Assembly (NCBI GenBank): GCA_016282555.1 | Contig: JAEEKU010000157.1 | Location: 1 to 6,071 of the forward strand | DNA from: Methanomassiliicoccaceae archaeon | GTDB lineage: Archaea; Thermoplasmatota; Thermoplasmata; Methanomassiliicoccales; Methanomethylophilaceae | DNA length: 6,071 bases | Direction: 5' to 3' | Shown here: positions 1 to 5,726 of the stretch, in pieces | Layout of the letters: each line of letters starts with the position of its first letter | Numbering within the stretch: the first letter of the stretch is position 1 | Translations under genes and position numbers: made by a program | Notes under the pieces: model-generated | Told to the model about the DNA's origin: nothing | Seen by the model: only the letters and a program-made list of their open reading frames with translations | Database searches by the model: none

Positions 1-2
1 AA

Positions 3-866
3 CCGGATTTCGTCATGGTGAACTCCTCCGGCAAGTATACGCGCTCCGGAGAGGCCGTCACGCTCAAGGATCCTGACGGAAACGCCGTCGACAAAACCCC
101 GACCGTCAGGGACGACAAGGACTCCGGCTTCACCTGGCACAGGGAATTCGACGGCGCGACGAAGTGGGTCCTCTCAGAGGGCACCCCGGGCACCAGCAAC
201 GGGAGCCAGATGCATGCGGTCATATCCCCGGGGGATCTGAAGGATATCGCATGGGACGCGATAACCGAGGCCTTCGGAGACATCGGGGAAATAACGGATA
301 TGGACTCCCTGAAAAAATTCACCGAGAGGCTGGTATTCCACGCGATCGACGGGACGATCAGCAAAATAAGCGGATGCATAGCCGAAGCCTCCCTCTACGT
401 ATCCGTAGAGATAACCGATCTCTCGTCGTCCGTATCGGGAGGATTCAGGATAGCCCTGCGCACCGATTCGCAGCTGGCCGAAGACTGCATGAAATATATA
501 GCCGGGAAACTGGAAAGCGTCCTTCTGGGAATAGACGATCCCTATGCCATCTCCATCGGGAAAGCGTTCATGGAGGACATAGATCTGGAGATCAGCGCCG
601 GAACGGAAATCGGATTCCCGAAAATACTCGGACGCTCCCTCGACTATCCGGATATCAGATGCGAAGCGGTATTCCGCACGAACCTGGCATCCATATCCGG
701 GCTGTTCGGGGAAGATACGGGAAGACCGGAAACCGTATGCGGGGTGCGCCTGCGCGGATGCCCCCTGGGCGGGCTGCCGGGAGGACTGAGCGCGGATCCG
801 GATATGGAAAGGGATCTGTGGCTTCTGAAGATATCCGTCGTCTGGCGAGGTCTGCAAAGAATTTAA
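3..866 (+). CDS. Lamin-tail-domain protein, C-terminal part (5' end outside window)
   Basis: The frame is open from the first full codon (CCG at 3), so this is the 3' end of a longer gene; the ATG at 15 lies inside the domain and is not the true start. About 287 residues are visible. The first ~67 match the second half of a lamin-tail (Ig-like beta sandwich) domain: SGEAVTLKDPDGNAVD, then a Trp-bearing strand (WHREFDG), then the closing W-x-x-SEGTPGTSN. In this family the domain is usually an extracellular or surface module attached to an enzyme or structural protein; here that partner would be N-terminal and is not visible. The remaining ~215 residues, with alternating predicted helices and strands and a Gly/Pro-rich stretch (GCPLGGLPGG) near the end, match nothing I recognise. 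No membrane segment or signal is visible. The stop is TAA. The lamin-tail call is fairly firm; the function of the whole protein is unknown. Confidence 0.75.
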   Translation, partial: PDFVMVNSSGKYTRSGEAVTLKDPDGNAVDKTPTVRDDKDSGFTWHREFDGATKWVLSEGTPGTSNGSQMHAVISPGDLKDIAWDAITEAFGDIGEITDMDSLKKFTERLVFHAIDGTISKISGCIAEASLYVSVEITDLSSSVSGGFRIALRTDSQLAEDCMKYIAGKLESVLLGIDDPYAISIGKAFMEDIDLEISAGTEIGFPKILGRSLDYPDIRCEAVFRTNLASISGLFGEDTGRPETVCGVRLRGCPLGGLPGGLSADPDMERDLWLLKISVVWRGLQRI

Positions 867-869
867 TTG
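856..869 (+). promoter_or_regulatory. Putative archaeal promoter (BRE/TATA) for nog1-DP2
   Basis: A short AT-rich block, AATTTAATTG, preceded by purine-rich GCAAAG, interrupts GC-rich sequence at the end of the lamin-tail gene. Its centre is about 25 bases before the ATG at 891, the usual archaeal TATA-to-start spacing. The transcript would then begin at or very near that ATG and be leaderless. The call is inferred from spacing and composition only. Confidence 0.45.
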
Positions 870-880
870 TCATAAACGAT

Positions 881-885
881 GGGAG
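881..885 (+). promoter_or_regulatory. Possible ribosome binding site favouring the ATG at 891
   Basis: GGGAG lies five bases before the ATG at 891, a normal Shine-Dalgarno distance. The alternative in-frame ATG at 879 has no such motif upstream (ATTGTCATAAACG). If transcription starts exactly at 891, the motif would not be in the mRNA, but a slightly earlier start or read-through from the upstream gene would include it. Either way 891 is favoured. Confidence 0.45.
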
Positions 886-890
886 ACAGT

Positions 891-1913
891 ATGGCCGGAA
901 TAGATTACAAGATACCCACAGTGCTGTCGTACGAAGAGCTTATGGAAAAGGCCTTCCACAGGGCATCCAAGATCTGCAAAAACGGCACTAACGCGTTAGA
1001 TTCGCGCAAAAAAACCGCTCTGGCGAAGGTAACCGCATCGGGAGATATCGTAACCAGCACCCTCGGCGGATACATCAAAAAATTCCCGAGAATAGACAAG
1101 GAGGACGATTTCTTCCCCCAGCTGATCGACATAGTGATCGGCGTGGACCGCTACAAGAAGGCGCTGGGCGCGGTGAACTGGTGCGCGTCCAGAACGGAAA
1201 AGCTCAAAAACGACGCCCTCAAAGACATCAGAAAAACCAAAGATCCGGAAATAATCGAATCCCTCCGCAGGGGATTCTACGGAAGGCTGAACTCCTACGT
1301 GAAGCGCATATCCGACGATCTCCTGTTCCTTCAGGACGCGAAGAACAAATTCAGAAAGCTTCCCGCGGTGGATCCTAAACTCCCGACCGCGGTGGTCGCG
1401 GGATTCCCGAACGTCGGAAAGAGCAATCTGGTTACGGTGATGTCCACCGCGGAGCCCGAGATCGCTCCGTACCCCTTCACGACCAAAGGAGTGATCGTCG
1501 GGCATATCGCCGACGAGTGGAGAAAGTACCAGATCATAGACACCCCGGGACTTCTGGACAGGACTTTCGAAGAGAGGAACGACATCGAGAAGCAGGCGGT
1601 TCTTGCCCTCAGGTATCTCACGGATCTCATGATCTTCGTGATAGATCCCTCGGAAACCTGCGGATTCCCGCTGGAGCTTCAGGAAAAACTCCTTTCCGGC
1701 ATCCGCGGCAACTTCACCGACGTCCCGATAATAGTGGCCGAAAGCAAATCGGACATCTTCAAAACGGGCGGCGAAAGGATATGCTTCTCCGCTCAGACCG
1801 GAGAGAACATGGACGTCCTGACGGAATTGATAATGAAGGAGATGAGAGAGATCTTCCGCAGAAAAGCCGTCGAATCCGAAGAAGTGGAACGATGCAGGAA
1901 AATTCCGCAGTGA
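891..1913 (+). CDS. NOG1-family ribosome biogenesis GTPase
   Basis: A 340-residue cytoplasmic GTPase of the archaeal NOG1 type, in the OBG/TRAFAC group; eukaryotic NOG1 acts in maturation of the large ribosomal subunit, and a similar role is inferred here. Residues 1-160 form the helical NOG1 N-terminal domain (KIPTVLSYEELMEKAFHRAS near the start). The G domain follows: G1 GFPNVGKS at 171-178, G2 within YPFTTKG with Thr197/198, G3 DTPG at 217-220, G4 SKSD at 285-288 where NKxD is expected, and G5 SAQTG at 300-304. A charged helix ends the protein. The length fits archaeal members, which lack the long C-terminal extension of eukaryotic NOG1. ATG 891 is chosen over ATG 879 (four residues longer) because of the GGGAG motif, the TATA spacing and the family-like N-terminus. 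The gene overlaps the following DP2 gene, suggesting co-transcription. The family call is firm; only the start is open. Confidence 0.92.
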   Translation: MAGIDYKIPTVLSYEELMEKAFHRASKICKNGTNALDSRKKTALAKVTASGDIVTSTLGGYIKKFPRIDKEDDFFPQLIDIVIGVDRYKKALGAVNWCASRTEKLKNDALKDIRKTKDPEIIESLRRGFYGRLNSYVKRISDDLLFLQDAKNKFRKLPAVDPKLPTAVVAGFPNVGKSNLVTVMSTAEPEIAPYPFTTKGVIVGHIADEWRKYQIIDTPGLLDRTFEERNDIEKQAVLALRYLTDLMIFVIDPSETCGFPLELQEKLLSGIRGNFTDVPIIVAESKSDIFKTGGERICFSAQTGENMDVLTELIMKEMREIFRRKAVESEEVERCRKIPQ

Positions 1914-4900
1914 GCCCGGAGATGGAGGAGTACTTCTCCGCCCTCCTCAGAGCAAAGGACGAGTGCTACAGCATAGCGGAGACGGCGAGAAGCAAAGGAT
2001 TCGATCCGGAAACCTTCGTAGAAGTTCCCCAGGCGTCGGATCTCGCGTCCCGCGTGGAAAAGCTCCTGTACGAATACGGGGTCGAGGGAGTCGCCGAAGA
2101 CATAAGGGCGCTTACCGAGGAATACAAGAACCGCGAGCTCGTGGCCCTGATGGTCGCCAAGAAGATAGCGAAAAAACCGGCGGCCAGCATGGAGGAGGCT
2201 CTGGACCGCGCCACGCGCGTCGGGCTCGCCGTCCTCACCGAGGGAATCCTCGTGGCTCCTCTGGAGGGGATCGCCTGCACCAGAATCAGAAAGAACAGCG
2301 ACGGCACCGACTACGTGGATCTGGTCTTCGCCGGACCTATACGCGCCGCGGGAGGAACCGGACAGGCGATGAGCGTTCTCATAGCGGACGTCGTCAGAAC
2401 GGAGCTGGGAATCGGAAGGTACATCCCCACAGAGCAGGAGATCGGAAGATTCGACGAGGAGATACCTCTGTACAAGCAGGCCCAGAACCTCCAGTACACG
2501 CCTACGTCGGAGGAGATAGATCTCATCGTGAGAAACTGCCCGGTGTGCGTGGACGGCGAGGGAACGGAGGACGTCGAGATATCCGGATTCAGGGATCTTC
2601 CCAGAATAGACACCAACCGCGTCAGGGGAGGAGCCTGCCTGGTCATCGCGGAGGGAATGTGCCAGAAAGCGGCCAAACTCAAAAAGCACGTAGACAAAAT
2701 AGGGCTGCAGGGATGGGATTTCATAGGGCAGTTCCTCGACGCCCACAAAACCGTGGACACGTCCGGGAGCTCCGACTCCAAAAAAACAGTCCAGCCTCTG
2801 GAGAAATACCTCAAGGACATAGTCGCCGGGCGCCCGATATTCGGCCACCCCTGCCGCGTCGGGGGATTCAGGCTGAGATACGGGAGGGCAAGAACGTCCG
2901 GACTCGCGTCTCTGGCGTTCAACACCGGCAGCATGTACGCCATGGACGAGTTCATGGCTCTGGGAACCCAGATCAAAATCGAAAGGCCGGGAAAAGCCTG
3001 CGTTGTCACTCCCTGCGACCGGCTGGAGGGCCCGGTTCTCCTTCTGGACAACGGAGATCTGGTATACTGCGGCACGAAGGAGGAGGTTCTCGCGGTCAGA
3101 AACAGAGTCTCCGAAATAGTCGACAACGGGGAAATACTCGTTCCGTTCGGGGAATTCTGCGAGAACAACCACACGCTCGTACCCTGCGGATACCCGATCG
3201 AATGGCACAAGCTGGAACTGAGGGAGAAGGGAGATCTTCCGGATGACTGGGAGGATCCGACCTACGAAAGAGCGAAAGAGATGAGTTTCAGCCTCGGCGT
3301 TCCGCTCCATCCGAAATTCAACCTCTTCTGGTCGGACTGGCCTCTGGACAGGATCAGGTCGCTGAAAGATTATATCACGGAGAACGGAAAATTCGAGAAC
3401 GGGATACTGTCTATGCCGGCAGATCCTGTTCAGAAGCGCATGCTGGAGGATCTCTGCGCCCTCCACACCGTCCGCTCCGGAACGGTTTTCATCGACGAGA
3501 AATACTCCGAACCGGTTCTGGACTGCCTCGGCATCTCTCATGACGGAACCTTGTCGTCAAAGTGTCCCCTCGAGGGAGAGACGGTTCTGGAAGCCGTAAG
3601 CCGCGCGGCAGGATACGAGGTGCGCCCGAGGGCTTCCACGCGCATAGGAACCCGCATGGCGCGTCCGGAGAAGGCGAAGGAGAGGGAGCTCACTCCCAAA
3701 CTGCTCTCTCTGTTTCCGGCGGGAAAGGACGCCGGCGCGGGAAGGGAGATCGTGTCCGCCATCGCGGCCGCCAAATCGTCCTCCAAGACCGGAAGGGGCA
3801 TAATACGCACCGAGGTCGCGAACAGAGTGTGCCCGGAATGCAAGGAGGCGACTTTCCGCAACTGGTGCAGAAACTGCGGCGCCCATACCGTTTATGTTCC
3901 CGTGCAGAACAGTTTCGGCGGAAAGGGGCCGGCCGAGATGGATATCGATCTGGAGTCGGAGTTCAGAGCAGCGTGCGAGTATCTCGGAGAGAAGCCTCCC
4001 GCGGAGCTTAAATGCCTCGATTCCCTGATATCGAAGACGAAAACCACGGAAGCCCTGGAAAAAGGAATTCTGAGGCGCAAAAACAACGTTTCCGCGTTCA
4101 AAGACGGGACTATCCGCTTCGACATGACCGATATCCCCCTTACGCACTTCAGGCCCAGAGAAATAGGGCTGAGTATCGAGAAAGCTCACGAGCTGGGATA
4201 TACTCATGACTGGAACGGGGATCCGCTCGCCGATCCGGAGCAGCTTTGCGAACTGAAGGTCCAGGACATCGTCCCGTCGGCCGACTGCGGCGATTATCTG
4301 GTGAAGGTCGCCCGGTACATCGACGACGAGCTGGAGAAGCTCTACCATATGGACCGCTATTACAACGTCAGCAGCAAAAGCGATCTCATAGGGCACATGG
4401 CGTTCGGTCTGGCTCCACACACCTCTGGATGCATCCTCTGCCGCATAATCGGATACGCGGATCTCCGCGGATGCTACGGCCACCCGTTCTTCCACGCCGC
4501 CAAGAGGAGAAACTGCGACGGGGACGAGGACTGCGTCATTCTCGCGCTGGACGGTCTCCTGAACTTCTCCAGGACGTTCCTTCCCGACAGACGCGGAGGG
4601 CTGATGGACGCGCCTCTGGTTCTCACCACGATGCTGAATCCCAACGAGATCGACAAGGAGGCGCATAACGTGGACTGCCTGAGGGAATACCCCCTGGAAC
4701 TTTACCGCGCCGCCATGGAAATGAGAGACCCCAAGGAAATCGAGAAGAAGATGGATCTGATCGCCGGAAGGATCGGGACTCCCGCCCAGTACGAGCACAT
4801 CGGATTCACCCACGATACCAATGACATTTCCTGCGGCCCGAAATTCTCCGCCTATACCGTTCTGGAAACTATGATGGACAAGATGGACGCGCAGCTATCT

Positions 4901-5266
4901 CTGGGCAAGAAGATAAGGGCGGTCGACGAGATAGACGTAGCCAGGAGGGTCCTGAACAAGCATTTCCTCCCGGATATGATCGGAAACCTGAGATCGTTTT
5001 CCACGCAGACGGTCAGATGCACCAAGTGCGGATCCAAATACAGAAGGATACCCCTGTCCGGAAAATGCGTCACATGCGGAAACGAGCTCAATCTCACGGT
5101 GCACGAAGCCAGCGTCAAAAAGTATCTTGAAGTTTCCAAAGCCATCAGCAGCAAATACGGCCTGGATACTTACACCCGCGAGCGCATAGATCTGCTCGAG
5201 ATGAGTATGGATTCGGTGTTCAACAACGATAAAGTCAAAAAATGCAAACTGTCCGACTTCTTCTGA
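1892..5266 (+). CDS. polC: DNA polymerase D (PolD) large catalytic subunit DP2
   Basis: A 1124-residue DP2, the catalytic subunit of archaeal family D DNA polymerase, which pairs with the DP1 proofreading nuclease to replicate the chromosome. Family landmarks appear in order: MEEYFSALL at the N-terminus; AGPIRAAGGTGQAM at 147-160; NCPVCVDGEGTEDVEISGF at 215-233; the barrel segment FRLRYGRARTSG at 326-337; FGEFCENNHTLVPCGYPIEW at 419-438; TRMARPEKAKERE at 587-599; a zinc finger at C647/C650/C659/C662; the active-site motif HAAKRRNCDGDED at 868-880, with D876 and D878 corresponding to the catalytic aspartates; a second zinc finger at C1043/C1046/C1059/C1062; and a C-terminal KCKLSDFF resembling a PCNA-binding PIP box. 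The length is full for the family and no intein is present. The reading frame stays open upstream to 1517 inside nog1, but that part is not DP2-like. ATG 1892 overlaps nog1 by 22 bases. GTG 1910 (GTGA overlap with the nog1 stop, AGGA upstream) and ATG 1922 are alternatives. Confidence 0.97.
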   Translation: MQENSAVSPEMEEYFSALLRAKDECYSIAETARSKGFDPETFVEVPQASDLASRVEKLLYEYGVEGVAEDIRALTEEYKNRELVALMVAKKIAKKPAASMEEALDRATRVGLAVLTEGILVAPLEGIACTRIRKNSDGTDYVDLVFAGPIRAAGGTGQAMSVLIADVVRTELGIGRYIPTEQEIGRFDEEIPLYKQAQNLQYTPTSEEIDLIVRNCPVCVDGEGTEDVEISGFRDLPRIDTNRVRGGACLVIAEGMCQKAAKLKKHVDKIGLQGWDFIGQFLDAHKTVDTSGSSDSKKTVQPLEKYLKDIVAGRPIFGHPCRVGGFRLRYGRARTSGLASLAFNTGSMYAMDEFMALGTQIKIERPGKACVVTPCDRLEGPVLLLDNGDLVYCGTKEEVLAVRNRVSEIVDNGEILVPFGEFCENNHTLVPCGYPIEWHKLELREKGDLPDDWEDPTYERAKEMSFSLGVPLHPKFNLFWSDWPLDRIRSLKDYITENGKFENGILSMPADPVQKRMLEDLCALHTVRSGTVFIDEKYSEPVLDCLGISHDGTLSSKCPLEGETVLEAVSRAAGYEVRPRASTRIGTRMARPEKAKERELTPKLLSLFPAGKDAGAGREIVSAIAAAKSSSKTGRGIIRTEVANRVCPECKEATFRNWCRNCGAHTVYVPVQNSFGGKGPAEMDIDLESEFRAACEYLGEKPPAELKCLDSLISKTKTTEALEKGILRRKNNVSAFKDGTIRFDMTDIPLTHFRPREIGLSIEKAHELGYTHDWNGDPLADPEQLCELKVQDIVPSADCGDYLVKVARYIDDELEKLYHMDRYYNVSSKSDLIGHMAFGLAPHTSGCILCRIIGYADLRGCYGHPFFHAAKRRNCDGDEDCVILALDGLLNFSRTFLPDRRGGLMDAPLVLTTMLNPNEIDKEAHNVDCLREYPLELYRAAMEMRDPKEIEKKMDLIAGRIGTPAQYEHIGFTHDTNDISCGPKFSAYTVLETMMDKMDAQLSLGKKIRAVDEIDVARRVLNKHFLPDMIGNLRSFSTQTVRCTKCGSKYRRIPLSGKCVTCGNELNLTVHEASVKKYLEVSKAISSKYGLDTYTRERIDLLEMSMDSVFNNDKVKKCKLSDFF

Positions 5267-5268
5267 AA

Positions 5269-5616
5269 TCAGGATGACAGCTCGCCGTAGATCTCTGCGA
5301 CCAGATCTGCGACAGCTCTCCCTTTTTCCGTAAGGGAAACCATCTTTCTGAAGGGACGGACGGTCTCTTCGCGCACTTCCACCAGCCCGGAGCTCTTCAG
5401 ATCGTCGATGCGGACCTGCACCGATCCCGCGCCGGAGGTTATGGACTCCGTCAGTTCGCTTTTGTTGACCGGCCCGCAGCTGCGGAGAACCATCAGAACC
5501 TTGAGAGAATGCTTCCGCTCGAGAATGTCCAGCTCGGAATACGGAATGCGGGCGGATGATCCTGTCCTGCGAAAGACACCGTTGCGACACATAGAACACA
5601 ATAGTACATTCAACAT
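5269..5616 (-). CDS. Small winged helix-turn-helix transcriptional regulator
   Basis: A 115-residue DNA-binding protein, probably a transcription repressor or activator. Residues 28-48 (ELDILERKHSLKVLMVLRSC) form helix 1, NKSELTESI at 51-59 helix 2, SVQVRIDDLKSSGLVEV at 65-81 the recognition helix running into the wing, KMVSLTEKGRAVADLV at 91-106 the wing's end and last helix. The SGLV...LTEKGR pattern is typical of MarR/HxlR/PadR-like winged helices. I cannot name the subfamily or an effector. The N-terminus has a C-S-M-C pair (C7, C10) that could bind metal or be redox active, if that start is right. ATG 5616 is preferred because a TATA box lies about 25 bases upstream, giving a leaderless message; no ribosome binding site is visible. 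ATG 5592 would remove the first eight residues including C7; TTG 5652 lies upstream of the TATA box and is unlikely. The gene converges on the DP2 gene with two bases between stops. Confidence 0.8.
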   Translation of the reverse strand: MLNVLLCSMCRNGVFRRTGSSARIPYSELDILERKHSLKVLMVLRSCGPVNKSELTESITSGAGSVQVRIDDLKSSGLVEVREETVRPFRKMVSLTEKGRAVADLVAEIYGELSS

Positions 5617-5635
5617 TTTAACAGATGTGGAAATT

Positions 5636-5646
5636 GGATATAATAA
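5636..5646 (-). promoter_or_regulatory. Putative TATA box for the winged-helix regulator
   Basis: On the - strand this reads TTATTATATCC, centred about 25 bases before the ATG at 5616. It lies in an AT-rich island between GC-rich genes. The position predicts transcription starting at or beside that ATG. This is inferred from motif and spacing. Confidence 0.55.
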
Positions 5647-5647
5647 C

Positions 5648-5682
5648 GGCAATTTAATTGATTATTAACTCTGATAATTGCC
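5648..5682. repeat. AT-rich inverted repeat, possible operator
   Basis: GGCAATT at 5648-5654 is matched by its exact reverse complement AATTGCC at 5676-5682, with 21 bases between. Nested inside is a second dyad, TTAAT at 5654-5658 and ATTAA at 5664-5668. The block abuts the upstream side of the regulator's TATA box, where an activator or a repressor blocking TBP/TFB would bind. Autoregulation by the adjacent winged-helix protein is the natural guess but is not shown. AT-rich sequence forms short dyads easily by chance, so confidence is modest. Confidence 0.4.
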
Positions 5683-5684
5683 AT

Positions 5685-5718
5685 AAAAATCCGGGGAGCC
5701 GCATGCGGACAGCCCGGA
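5685..5718 (-). terminator. Hairpin plus U-tract, probable rpo3 terminator
   Basis: Nine bases past the rpo3 stop, the - strand has outer arms TCCGGG and CCCGGA (5718-5713 with 5695-5690) enclosing the inner palindrome CCGCATGCGG (5708-5699). A run of five T residues (5689-5685) follows at once. In archaea the U-tract alone can stop transcription; the hairpin strengthens the case. It would end the rpo3 transcript before the regulator's own promoter. Confidence 0.6.
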
Positions 5719-5726
5719 AATGAGTT

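Noticed and set aside
164..991. 275-codon + strand frame over the lamin-tail gene and start of nog1
   Set aside because: Arg-rich out-of-frame product crossing two genes with clear homology in other frames.
1517..1891. Upstream extension of the DP2 reading frame
   Set aside because: It lies inside the nog1 G domain in another frame, is rich in Arg, His and Gly, and matches no part of DP2, whose family N-terminus begins near 1892-1922.
1963..3246. 427-codon + strand frame within DP2
   Set aside because: Its translation is an Arg/Gly/His/Pro-rich string typical of an out-of-frame reading.
1793..3541. 582-codon open frame on the - strand opposite DP2
   Set aside because: A shadow of the GC-biased third positions of DP2; the translation has no recognisable domain and DP2 is conserved throughout this stretch.
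3557..4813. 418-codon open frame on the - strand opposite DP2
   Set aside because: Same cause: it runs antisense through the zinc finger and active site of DP2 and has no domain.
5319..5337. Hairpin TCCCTT/AAGGGA with a T run, as a DP2 terminator
   Set aside because: It lies within the conserved LTEKGR coding segment of the regulator, and the T run falls in the stem and loop instead of after the hairpin; probably codon-driven.
4895..5599. 234-codon - strand frame covering the end of DP2 and most of the regulator
   Set aside because: It overlaps both a conserved DP2 zinc finger and the winged-helix gene in another frame, and no domain is visible.
5653..5660. TTTAATTG as a + strand TATA box
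   Set aside because: The same motif occurs before nog1, but no + strand gene follows here; the 86-codon + strand frame nearby is antisense to the regulator and starts far upstream.
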